A stretch of DNA of 26,712 bases, from NCBI GenBank assembly GCA_002726335.1, contig PBSR01000185.1, positions 1 through 26,712 of the forward strand. The letters run 5' to 3'. The notes under the pieces are model-generated. The model was given only the letters and a program-made list of their open reading frames with translations, was not told the DNA's origin and did not search any database. Positions 1 to 8,619 of the stretch are shown piece after piece (positions within the stretch are counted from its first letter, which is position 1; the number at the start of each line of letters is the position of its first letter). The DNA comes from Gemmatimonadaceae bacterium. GTDB lineage: Bacteria > Latescibacterota > UBA2968 > UBA8231. A program made the translations under genes and the position numbers.

Positions 1-91
1 CCCTATCGTTGGGCGGCCAGGCTCCCGCGACCGCAGTGCTGTTGCATAGCACGGTGCCCAGCTAAATGCCGTTCGCTACAGGAGTTCTACC

Positions 92-3000
92 ATGATTCGT
101 CTGATCTTGTCGCTCGTATTCCTCTTCGTCATTGCGTTTGGCTCCGACGTCACCCACGCACAAAATACCCAGACCCTGCGGGGGTATGTAAGTGCTGTGG
201 ACGACTTTAACGGCACCATCACGTTGTCTTCAGACCCGATCCGCTTGAGTCCAACGGCAGAACTGTTCGAGAGTCAATGCGGTAGCCAGGCCCGGGCAGT
301 TGATCGCGACTGGTTGGAAAATGAGCTCGCAAGTTATGACGTTCATCTTGCGGTTAAGGTTCACTACACGCGGGATGGCAAACCTCAAGCCTACGAGGTA
401 TACGCACATCCGTGTGATATCCAAGACCAGGTAATTTGGGGCAACCTTGTAGAAATAAAAGACTTAGATGATGGAAGCGTCGGTCTTGTAATGTCTGGGA
501 ATTCCCTGTCTGTGGCGTTTGACGCGCCGATCTACAGGGGACCTGATTTCGAGGAGATCTGGCTTGAGGACATCCAGCCGGGCGAATTCGTAGAAATGGT
601 CAGGCGCTGGGACGAGTGGGGCGAGGCCATTATCCAGGTCCATGTCGATCCGCCCGAGCCAGAGTTGGCATGGCCATCAGAAGAGCTTCTCATCGGCGCG
701 GACAGCAACTTTCGATTCGACCACTTCTCGGTGCGCTGGACAGGGCAGGTGGAACCAAAATTTTCCCCGGAGCAGGAAGATTGGACGTTCATTGTCGACG
801 TTGACGACGGCGTCAGGCTGTGGGTAGACGGCGAATTGATCATCGACGAGTGGTACCCTCAAATGAACGAACACTCAGGCGTGAAATCCGGTCTAAACAC
901 CCCGGGAAAATACGATATCGTGCTGGAGTACTTCGAAGAGCAGGGCGGCGAAACGATACGCCTCTTTTGGGAGAGCCCGAGCCAGCCTCGTCAACTCATA
1001 CCCGCGGACCGTCTCTTCGCGCCTTCGGGCGGACAGGGCCTGCTCGGCGAGTTCTACCCCAACATGGAGCTTGAAGGCAATCGTCAAGGGAACGCGGCCT
1101 TCGAGCGCGTCGACCCCCAGATCAACTGGAAGACGGACAGGAGTGATGAATCGTGGGTTTGGGAGGGGTTGGTATCTGTAGATCCCGTTTCACTCGAGGC
1201 CCGAGAAGTGCGAAACCTGGCCTTCACTGAGGACACCTTTTTCTACGATGCCGACGGCTTTCCCCTGGAAGCCAAGGACCTCCTGTCCGGGGACCGAATC
1301 GTCGTTCAGGCTACGTGGCGCCCCAACAGTAACATCCCAGAGGCTTTCGAAATCCAGATAAACGACCCCAATATGGGGTTTGACTGGCCCGAGCAAACAG
1401 ATCCGGATGTCTGGATAACGGAATTCATCTTTGTGCGAGTCGACGGCAGCGACGAAATGGTCGTAATGGATCGCTGGGGGAGGACCCTGGCGATTGATGC
1501 CCTGATCGTCGACGATGAGACCGGGGACGAGGTACCGGTTGAGGCCTTGGACGGCTATCGCGGGACCTACGCCCGGATGAATATAAAAAGGCTCCCTCAG
1601 CAAGCGGACGGGAGTTGGGCTCCCGACATCGTTGTTGAGTTGACCCTCAACGCTTCCGTTCAATACGAAGAGCAGGATCAGCCCACAGAATTTTACGATG
1701 AATGGGTAGGTTCCGGCGTGGTAATCAGGACCGAGGCGAGAGGCAACCATAGTTCCCCTGCGGTCATCATGGAGGGACTCACGCTAGAGATGATGTCCCA
1801 GACCGAGATCCGCGACGAGGACGGTTTCTATATCTCCCTCGACGAGTTGCGCGAGGGAACGGAGATCCTGGTGGATCCCCTGGCCAGTTTGGACATGACC
1901 CGCGTCTTCGTCCGCTCGATCCAGGTCGATCCGTTCCGCAATGGACACTTTGAGATTCAACGCCCCCAGTTCACTACCTGGGTTGGTGCTATCCGGGACA
2001 ACACGATCATAACCGAAGGCAACTATTACAACCTTTTTCAGGAGGCGATTCTGACGGACGGCTCAACGGGTGAGGAGCTGGAGCTTTCTGATCTGCAGGC
2101 AGGCGACCTCATAAGCTTCCGTGCACAGAACACCAACCGCGGTGGGTACTTTTCCGAGGTCGAACGCAATCCGACCAACATTGTGGGCTCGACTCAGCAC
2201 GCCAACCGGCACGAGGGCGTAGTCTATGCCATCGACTTCGAAACCGGCTCCATCAGCTTTGAGGGCCCCAGGTTTCGCATAGTGCGTCAAACCAGGATCC
2301 AAGATGAGTTCGGCGACGACATTGAGGTCGACGATATTCCTCCTGGCACGCAAATCATCATTAATGGCTCCCCTTCCGCGGCGGGCGGCCCACCCGTAGC
2401 CAGGTCGATAGAGATTCCCGACTGGTCAAAGCACTACGATTGGGGCCAGGGCATGTGGCAAGCGTATTTTAACGGTGTCGAAGGCGACGAGCTCATCACC
2501 ACGGAAGAACCGGTATACTTGGCAGTGGGTGCCGAGATTCTCCGCGGGTCCGGGGCGCCCGGCAACCTCAGTGACATCCGGCTGAGAGAGAGCCCAGTGA
2601 CTCTCTACATCGCGTACCCTGCAAATGGAGTCTACAACCCCTTCGGCGGGGTGGCCACGCGGCTGATCATTGATCCACAGGAAGGCGGCGACACTGCCAT
2701 GTTCCGACCGGTGGAAACCGGCGAAGTGAAGGGTGTCGTCAGCATGGTAGAATCCGACCGCCTGACCCTTGAGGGGCCGCTCGTGATCCTGGAAAGCAGA
2801 AGCACGATCCAGAGCATGGAAGGCGATGATATGCCAGCTGGAGATCTGCAAGAGGGGGATATCCTGCTCATCAGGTTCTTCTCGGCACCCGACGGACTGC
2901 GGGCTACGCGGGTCCGGGTGGTCGATCCAGAAAATGTGCCGCAGGGCCGGTCAGATGTGATCGTTTCCCCGTTCCTGGGCCTTGTCGACGAAGATACGCC

Positions 3001-6000
3001 CAACCCGAAGATGCTGCTGGCGGGTCCGAGCTTCACAGTGCTCGACGGGGCCGACCTGCGCGACGCGGAGAACGAGCCTATCGAACTGGAGCAGATCATA
3101 CCGGGAATCGAGGTTCGGATCACCGCAAAGCCCGGGCCCGATGGCGCTGTGGCTTCTCGTATCAAGGTCGCCGGGGTTTTTTCCGGCGGCGCGCTTTTCG
3201 GAGGTGGAGGACTTAGTATCACCTCGACTTTTCCGGAGAAAGACGAGACGCTGGTGCCGACCAGCACGGTGGTCGAGATCACCTTCAACGAACAGGTGTT
3301 CAGTCTGTTCGAAGACGAAAGTTTCGACTACGGTCTCTTTCCCGAGTCCTTGGAATTCAGCGATTTGGACGTGACCCGCGACGGGAAGACCATCCTCGCC
3401 GACGTCGAACTGGAAGAAGACACCGTCTACCAGCTCTACGTGGCTTCCGAACGCTTCGGTCTCTTCACCCTCACCTTCACCACGGGCGAAGAAATGCCCG
3501 AGGGTGGTATCGAGGGACGCATGGACCTCGCCTCAGAGATCCCCTTCGACGCCATCCGCCCGGGCGAATCAGGTGTTTTTCTGGTAGGGGCCGACGATGA
3601 GGAGATGGAAGAGGAGTCCATCGTGCGCGGTGCGCCCTTAGAGCGAAACGGTTCCTATCGCTTCGAAAATGTCGAGCCCGGAGAGTACCTGGTCTTCGCC
3701 AGCGTTGTGGTCGAATTTGATGTTGACGAGGTCTTGGAACTCGTCGGCTTCTTCGACGAGGACGGCGACGGAGAACCGGATCCGATCCGCGTCGGTAGCC
3801 GCCGGATAAACCAGATCGACCTGATGATCGTGCCACCGGAGCCGATGGAAGTGCTGGAAAGTATTCCCGCCAAAGGCGATGTGAGTGTAGACCTGGAGAC
3901 CACGATCGCCATAGAGTTCAGCGATATCCTGCGCATCGATCTGTTCGGCAACCCCGCGGTCAATGCCCACTTGTTGCCACCGCCGGTGGCGGGCAGTCTC
4001 TCGCCGGAGAATCTGGTCCTGGGCGATGACGGGTACACCGTATACGCCGACGTCGAATTGGAACGCAATACCACCTACAGCTTGCTGGTGCGCGGTGCCG
4101 AGACGGAGGATGGACTGGGCATCGACGAGCCTTCGGTTACCGTATTCACCACCAGTTCGAGACTGCCGACGGGAACCGTAGAGGGCCGTTTGGCGCTCCC
4201 GAAGGAGTTGAAAGGACGGGGGTTTATACAGCCTCCGGTGCAGTTGGCGTTGGTGCCGTTCCGTGACTTCGACCCGTTGGATCCCGACGTGGAAAATCTG
4301 GCGGTGGCCTCCACCCTGAGCCAAGACGGCAGCTACACGTTTGAGCATGTTACGTCCGCTCGTTACGTAGTCGTGGCCAAAGTCGGAGTCTATATGCCGC
4401 CCAATCTCAATCTGCCCAATCGCCTGGCGTCTGATTTCAACGTCCTCGAAGACCAGGGCCGCTTCGGCGGGAGTGCTCCTAACCACTACGTCGAGAGGAA
4501 CTTCTTTGGGTATTCGGTAGACGCCAAGGGCGATCCACGCCCTGACGTGCGCACCGGTAGCGACGACGTGGACATACTGCTTCGCCCGGAGGACGTGCGC
4601 CGCGTGGCCTTGCGCGTGGTGTCGGTCGACCCGGCGCCGGAGGAGTTGGAAGAAGTATCCGAGGTCTTTGACCTCACACTCGAATTCAGCGAGCCCCTGG
4701 TGGTAAGCAGCAATTTCATCGAATTGGAGGCTGCGATCCGACCCGAACCGCTGTCCGGGCCGATCATGGACAACGTCGAGGTAGAAGACGGTGGTCGGGT
4801 CATCGTCTTCCGCGATATCGAACTTGACCCCAGCGAGGCCTCTCGCTTCTCGGTGGGTTCTGCCCGCAGCACCTCCGGACACGGGTTGCAAGAAACCTTC
4901 AAGCTGGTGATAGGCACCGCCGCCGAGGACGTGGTTCAAGGCGACGTGCAGGGCACCCTCGAGCTTACGGGCGGCGAGATCAGTACCGCGATGATTTTCC
5001 TCTATGACCCAGCAGACGATAAACTCAAGCCGCTGGCCGGCGTCTTGGTCGAATCCGACGGCAGCTTTCTCATCGCGGGCGTGTTCGGCGGCGCGTATTC
5101 GGCCTATGCCGAGATCAAGACCGTATCCGGCGATGACCTGTTCTTGCTCCTGGATCAGGACGAGGATGGACAACCAGACGTGTTCGACGTGAACGCGGAC
5201 AGTAGTGAAGCCATTGGATTCCGAATCGAGATCGAGGAAGAGCAGGAGGTACCTGCCGGCGATGTGGTGCAGCTCTCCTTTGAAGAGACCTTGGACCTGG
5301 ACGACGAGGTCGCGGTGGCGGAATTCAGCGCCACTTTTAAATTGGAGCTAGCCAGAATGTTGGGCATCGACCTAGACCGCATCGTCATCGTTGACCTGGT
5401 CGAGGGCAGCGTGATCGTCCATTTCATCATCAACGAAGACAGTGCGGACGAGGAAGCCATGACTTCAGCGGTGGCGGTGGAAAACCTGGCGCTGTTGGTA
5501 GAGCAGGCACCCGCGTCACTAGCTAGTATCGGCACGGTCGTCGAGATGACAACCGTCGCCGCTGAAGATCTCAGTCCAGTAGCCGTCAGCCTCAATGCTG
5601 GCGCAACGATAACGCTGGATCTCGACATAAATGACGGCGACCAGAGCCTCGCAACACTGGAAGTTCCGGCCGGAGAAACCGTGCAGTTGGCCGTATACGG
5701 CAGTGATTTGGTCAACGTGACGGGCCTTTCGGTCATAGTCAGGTTTGACACCACACAGGCCGCCTTTATCAAGGCTACGGATGCCGGCGGCGAGGAGGGC
5801 AACATTCTGCGCTCCCAACCCGGTGCTACTGCTCTGTTCCTGCCGGCGAGCTTGAGCAACGACGGAGTTGAGTTCGGCGGGGCGATTCTGAGCCCGAACG
5901 AAAACACGGCCGGCACCGGCGAGGGGCTTCTCGGCATATTTACCTTTTCCATGCTGGAGGGCTACGGCGGCGCCAATTTTACGGTGGATCAGGTTCTCCT

Positions 6001-7438
6001 CGTTGGGTTGGGGGCCGTACAGGACACGCTCTTCACATCACACAGTGCGCTGGTAACGCCACCGCTGAATCTCATGTCGCAGGAAAAAGGATTGTTTTCC
6101 TTCGACTTCAATTCAAATTCTGGAGACCAGTCGCTGTTCCACCTGGGCGGGGTTGATGGGGGGGAGGAAATCAATGTCGAAGTCTATATCAACGACGTAA
6201 CCGAACTCATTAATTACTCAATTATGATCAGTTACGATCCTCAACAACTGCAGTTTGTCTCGGTTTTAGAGAGCAGTTCCCTATTCCTAGGGCAGAACGG
6301 GGGCTTGGCCATTTGGATGCCCCCACTTTTGACAGAGAATACCGTCGAGTTCGGCAGTGCGATTCTAGGACCGAGCGCCGCGGTAATGGTTGATGGTTCG
6401 GGCCACATCGGCACGCTGTCTTTCTTCCCCACGGAAGCTTTTGAAGAGACCGATCTACTTGTCAAGGAGATATCGACCAAGCAGTTTGGCAGTGACCAGG
6501 TCAAGGTTAGCTCAGCCATATTCGCTCGCATGACTACTCGGACTATCGCCAGTTCGAGTTCGCCCACGGCCGACTTCGACGGCGACGGTGTGGTGGACTT
6601 TAAGGACTTCTTTATGTTCGCCGACGCGTTCGGCGCTGACGTTGTGGATCTGGACTACGACCTGGACGGTGACGGGAATGTCGGCTTGGGCGACTTCTTT
6701 GTGTTCGCCGATGCCTACGGCTCCTCGGCCAAGCGGATTATCGGACCAGACCTACTGGCCCTTGAGGGCCGCCTGGAACTGGACGCCGAGTCGACCGATG
6801 TCGGAGTGAGACTCGATCTGAGCACCCAGGCGCTCATGCTCAGAGGCTACGCCGCGGTAGTCGAGTACGATCCTGAGGCCTTTCTCCTGGTCGAGGTGAC
6901 AGACGCACAGAGCGTCCTGCGCGGCGCAGAGGATCCGTCCTTGTTGCTGCAGGAAGAAGCCGAAGGCCAGGTACTCTTGGTCGGAAGTAGCACCGGCGGA
7001 CAAAAAGCCGCTGCAGGGCTTCTGGCCCGGCTGCACTTCGAGCCTGTGAATCCGCAAGCCGAGGGGCTGTTCCGCATCCGTGAGGCGTTCGGACGTGACG
7101 CGGAGGGAAAGCTCGGCCAGTTGCTGGAGTTGGGACAGGTCAACGCCCGCTTTGGGCCCGGGGCTTTCGCGCTCCAGCCCAACTTTCCCAATCCCTTCAA
7201 CCCCTCGACGACCATCCGCTACCAGCTAGCGGGGGACGGACCGGTGCGGTTGGAGGTTTTCGATATTCTTGGCCAGAAGGTGCGGACACTCGTTGCCGAT
7301 CTGCAGACGGCCGGTTTCCACCGGGTGGTCTGGGACAGCCGCGACGATGCGCAGCGGCAAGTTGCGGCCGGGGTTTATTTTTCTCGTCTGCAGGCCGGGG
7401 AGTTTACTCAGGTTCGCAAGTTGCTATTGCTCAAATAG
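92..7438 (+). CDS. Giant secreted multidomain surface protein (PA14, Ig-like, cohesin-like, dockerin, C-terminal sorting domain)
   Basis: 2448 residues, intact. ATG at 92 follows AGGAG (80-84) by 7 nt. Residues 1-23 form a signal peptide ending THA. Domains seen, with approximate residues: two beta-barrel units (29-190); PA14-like (195-308) with the signature WTFIVDVDDGVRLWVDG; a second PA14 N-terminal half (315-355, GLLGEFYPN); about eight more beta-barrel units resembling DUF5666 (357-1035); three alternating pairs of Big_5-like Ig domains (1041-1131, 1253-1356, 1507-1610) and carboxypeptidase-regulatory-like domains ending NGSYRFENVEPGEY or similar; a small alpha/beta domain (1716-1823); cohesin-like domains at 1839-1986, 2005-2146 and 2225-2353; a dockerin-like calcium pair (D2161/D2163/D2165 and D2190/D2192/D2194); and a FlgD-like/type IX sorting domain (2360-2448) with NFPNPFNPSTTIRY. 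From known families it should be exported and surface-anchored or secreted, binding glycans or other proteins; no catalytic domain is evident. Leucine TTG is commoner than in genes to the right. Confidence 0.9.
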   Translation: MIRLILSLVFLFVIAFGSDVTHAQNTQTLRGYVSAVDDFNGTITLSSDPIRLSPTAELFESQCGSQARAVDRDWLENELASYDVHLAVKVHYTRDGKPQAYEVYAHPCDIQDQVIWGNLVEIKDLDDGSVGLVMSGNSLSVAFDAPIYRGPDFEEIWLEDIQPGEFVEMVRRWDEWGEAIIQVHVDPPEPELAWPSEELLIGADSNFRFDHFSVRWTGQVEPKFSPEQEDWTFIVDVDDGVRLWVDGELIIDEWYPQMNEHSGVKSGLNTPGKYDIVLEYFEEQGGETIRLFWESPSQPRQLIPADRLFAPSGGQGLLGEFYPNMELEGNRQGNAAFERVDPQINWKTDRSDESWVWEGLVSVDPVSLEAREVRNLAFTEDTFFYDADGFPLEAKDLLSGDRIVVQATWRPNSNIPEAFEIQINDPNMGFDWPEQTDPDVWITEFIFVRVDGSDEMVVMDRWGRTLAIDALIVDDETGDEVPVEALDGYRGTYARMNIKRLPQQADGSWAPDIVVELTLNASVQYEEQDQPTEFYDEWVGSGVVIRTEARGNHSSPAVIMEGLTLEMMSQTEIRDEDGFYISLDELREGTEILVDPLASLDMTRVFVRSIQVDPFRNGHFEIQRPQFTTWVGAIRDNTIITEGNYYNLFQEAILTDGSTGEELELSDLQAGDLISFRAQNTNRGGYFSEVERNPTNIVGSTQHANRHEGVVYAIDFETGSISFEGPRFRIVRQTRIQDEFGDDIEVDDIPPGTQIIINGSPSAAGGPPVARSIEIPDWSKHYDWGQGMWQAYFNGVEGDELITTEEPVYLAVGAEILRGSGAPGNLSDIRLRESPVTLYIAYPANGVYNPFGGVATRLIIDPQEGGDTAMFRPVETGEVKGVVSMVESDRLTLEGPLVILESRSTIQSMEGDDMPAGDLQEGDILLIRFFSAPDGLRATRVRVVDPENVPQGRSDVIVSPFLGLVDEDTPNPKMLLAGPSFTVLDGADLRDAENEPIELEQIIPGIEVRITAKPGPDGAVASRIKVAGVFSGGALFGGGGLSITSTFPEKDETLVPTSTVVEITFNEQVFSLFEDESFDYGLFPESLEFSDLDVTRDGKTILADVELEEDTVYQLYVASERFGLFTLTFTTGEEMPEGGIEGRMDLASEIPFDAIRPGESGVFLVGADDEEMEEESIVRGAPLERNGSYRFENVEPGEYLVFASVVVEFDVDEVLELVGFFDEDGDGEPDPIRVGSRRINQIDLMIVPPEPMEVLESIPAKGDVSVDLETTIAIEFSDILRIDLFGNPAVNAHLLPPPVAGSLSPENLVLGDDGYTVYADVELERNTTYSLLVRGAETEDGLGIDEPSVTVFTTSSRLPTGTVEGRLALPKELKGRGFIQPPVQLALVPFRDFDPLDPDVENLAVASTLSQDGSYTFEHVTSARYVVVAKVGVYMPPNLNLPNRLASDFNVLEDQGRFGGSAPNHYVERNFFGYSVDAKGDPRPDVRTGSDDVDILLRPEDVRRVALRVVSVDPAPEELEEVSEVFDLTLEFSEPLVVSSNFIELEAAIRPEPLSGPIMDNVEVEDGGRVIVFRDIELDPSEASRFSVGSARSTSGHGLQETFKLVIGTAAEDVVQGDVQGTLELTGGEISTAMIFLYDPADDKLKPLAGVLVESDGSFLIAGVFGGAYSAYAEIKTVSGDDLFLLLDQDEDGQPDVFDVNADSSEAIGFRIEIEEEQEVPAGDVVQLSFEETLDLDDEVAVAEFSATFKLELARMLGIDLDRIVIVDLVEGSVIVHFIINEDSADEEAMTSAVAVENLALLVEQAPASLASIGTVVEMTTVAAEDLSPVAVSLNAGATITLDLDINDGDQSLATLEVPAGETVQLAVYGSDLVNVTGLSVIVRFDTTQAAFIKATDAGGEEGNILRSQPGATALFLPASLSNDGVEFGGAILSPNENTAGTGEGLLGIFTFSMLEGYGGANFTVDQVLLVGLGAVQDTLFTSHSALVTPPLNLMSQEKGLFSFDFNSNSGDQSLFHLGGVDGGEEINVEVYINDVTELINYSIMISYDPQQLQFVSVLESSSLFLGQNGGLAIWMPPLLTENTVEFGSAILGPSAAVMVDGSGHIGTLSFFPTEAFEETDLLVKEISTKQFGSDQVKVSSAIFARMTTRTIASSSSPTADFDGDGVVDFKDFFMFADAFGADVVDLDYDLDGDGNVGLGDFFVFADAYGSSAKRIIGPDLLALEGRLELDAESTDVGVRLDLSTQALMLRGYAAVVEYDPEAFLLVEVTDAQSVLRGAEDPSLLLQEEAEGQVLLVGSSTGGQKAAAGLLARLHFEPVNPQAEGLFRIREAFGRDAEGKLGQLLELGQVNARFGPGAFALQPNFPNPFNPSTTIRYQLAGDGPVRLEVFDILGQKVRTLVADLQTAGFHRVVWDSRDDAQRQVAAGVYFSRLQAGEFTQVRKLLLLK

Positions 7439-7456
7439 TGGGCGAATTGTCCATTT

Positions 7457-7495
7457 GAAAATAGGCGTCTTCCCCTGCGGAAGCCGCCTATTTTC
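7457..7495 (+). terminator. Hairpin terminator after the giant surface protein
   Basis: An 11-bp perfect inverted repeat, GAAAATAGGCG (7457-7467) with CGCCTATTTTC (7485-7495), encloses an inner 5-bp stem, CTTCC/GGAAG (7469-7473/7479-7483). It starts 19 nt after the stop codon. The outer stem begins with an A-run and ends with a T-run, so it could terminate transcription from either side. Confidence 0.8.
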
Positions 7496-7559
7496 GCGCT
7501 GGTGATAGATAGAGCCAGTGCGGTGGGTGCGGTCGTGCAAGCAGATCGCCCGGGGGTGG

Positions 7560-7772
7560 CTCCTGCCCAAGACTTCGGCGAGTCTTCGCCTGTTGCAGGT
7601 ATTGCGCGACGAGGCGCATCGCTTCGCGCTCAAAAACCACCGCGAGCAACGCGCCAAGAGCACGCTCACTTCTGCGCTCGACGATATCCCCGGCATCGGA
7701 CCCAAAAAGCGCAACGACTTATTAGTCGCCTTCGGCTCGGCCAAACGCATCGCCGCAACACCGGCCGCAGAA
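7560..7772 (+). pseudogene. uvrC: UvrC C-terminal fragment (excinuclease subunit C remnant)
   Basis: An open frame reads LLPKTSASLRLLQVLRDEAH, then HR..R.K and DDIPGIGPKKRNDLLVAFGS. This is the characteristic end of UvrC: the RNase H-like endonuclease region leading into the first helix-hairpin-helix (compare E. coli LPPDSPALHVIQHIRDESH...IEGVGPKRRQMLL). UvrC makes the dual incisions in nucleotide excision repair and is normally about 600 residues. Only about 70 residues survive; the GIY-YIG domain, the UvrB-binding region and the last helix-hairpin-helix are absent. No start codon with a ribosome binding site precedes it. The open frame runs on to 7955 without recognisable homology. It is a truncated remnant and very unlikely to be functional. 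Confidence 0.8.
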
Positions 7773-7929
7773 AGCGCTGCTCCCGACGACTCAGCAGCTC
7801 AGAATAACCACAACGACAATCCAGGTGACGAAGCTAAGCATGGCCCGACCCAAATCCATCGACGAATCACCACTCCCCGAAACCTTGGCCACCCCCTTCG
7901 CGCGTTTCCTCAAAGCGATGGAGATAGAC

Positions 7930-8153
7930 AAGGGCCTATCGATCATAATCGTTGAAGAAGGGCCGAATACAGGTGGCGTCGGGGCGGAGATGCAGCAGGG
8001 ATATCGGAACGCTTCGGTGACCGGATCCGGTCGTCGATTCGACGAGTTGCGTCGGCGGATGTACCGGTGCCCTTTACGCCGGTGCTGGAGAACGCCTACA
8101 TCCCGGATGTGCCACGAATCACGGCAACAGCCCTCGAGATGGTCAGGGGCTGA
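7930..8153 (+). pseudogene. 2-oxoacid dehydrogenase E1-beta (transketolase-like) C-terminal remnant, frameshifted
   Basis: The frame from about 7930 gives KGLSIIIVEEGPNTGGVGAE, typical of the C-terminal domain of E1-beta subunits (pyruvate, branched-chain and acetoin dehydrogenases). At about 7999 the reading frame breaks by one base (loss of 1 or gain of 2). The next frame continues the homology with ISERFGDRI, RRVASADVPVPFTPVLENAY and IPDVPRITATALEMVRG before TGA at 8151-8153. In the family this domain supports the dimer interface and E2 docking. The roughly 250 residues holding the thiamine-diphosphate-binding region are missing. The same frame is open upstream from ATG 7840 (MARPKSIDES..), where ARFLKAMEIDKGLS loosely resembles the N-terminus of a Xer-type recombinase; that is only a weak suggestion. 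Its 3' end overlaps the opposing PhyH remnant by 11 nt. Confidence 0.75.
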
Positions 8154-8619
8154 CGAAGGCAGCACACCTGTCGGCGATGCGCTGCAGTTTCGGATCGTCC
8201 TGCAGCCATCGCTCGTTGACGCTGGTCGGATCGGCGTAGTCGTTGCCTGCGTGATCCACGCCGCGGGCGAGATAGATCTGCTGGCCGCCGGCAGGCGATG
8301 ACTTGACCGTGGTCGGCATGTAGCGCATCTGATAACCGCAACGTCGCGTCTTTCCGTTGGTCGCGTTGGAACCGTGAATCAGATAAGCGTCGTGCAGGCT
8401 GCAGTGATTGGGTTCGAGGACGCAGTCGATCGCCGTTGATTCGTCGAGCAGGTCTCGCCGCACGGTCTGCGTCAGCAGGACATCACTGACGTCGTCGACT
8501 TCCTCATGGACGCGGTCCCGCTCACGATGTGACCCCGGGATCACCCGCATGCAGCCGTTCTCTGTTGTCGATGGATCGATTGCGAGCCACACAGTGGCCA
8601 CCTCATCGGGTGCGGGAGA
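8143..8619 (-). pseudogene. Phytanoyl-CoA dioxygenase (PhyH) family, C-terminal remnant
   Basis: The minus-strand frame from about 8619 reads DEVATVWLAIDPSTTENGCM, RVIPGSHRERDR, then HDAYLIHGSNATNGKTRRCG and YQMRYMPTTVK. These are the typical second half of PhyH-type Fe(II)/2-oxoglutarate oxygenases. The distal iron-binding His lies in LIHGSNAT, with the 2-oxoglutarate-binding Arg shortly after. Such enzymes have about 260-290 residues; here only the last 150 or so remain. The N-terminal half with the HxD motif is gone, replaced immediately upstream by the oppositely oriented HEAT-repeat ORF. The first available ATG is at 8601, inside the conserved domain, so a functional start is unlikely. 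The family commonly hydroxylates small carboxylates or lipids; the substrate is unknown. Confidence 0.8.

Noticed and set aside
42..68. Promoter TTGCAT/TAAATG before the giant gene
   Set aside because: The spacer is only 15 bp and the match is partial; too weak to list as a feature.
3638..5173. 511-codon open frame on the minus strand
   Set aside because: It lies wholly antisense to the giant surface protein, has no ribosome binding site or recognisable domain, and is explained by codon bias of the plus-strand gene.
7840..7929. N-terminus of a tyrosine recombinase (ARFLKAMEIDKGLS)
   Set aside because: The resemblance is limited to a dozen residues, with no catalytic domain anywhere in the window; mentioned only as a weak possibility.
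8529..8609. Extension of the HEAT-repeat ORF to ATG 8529
   Set aside because: This stretch is antisense to conserved PhyH coding sequence and has no HEAT character.
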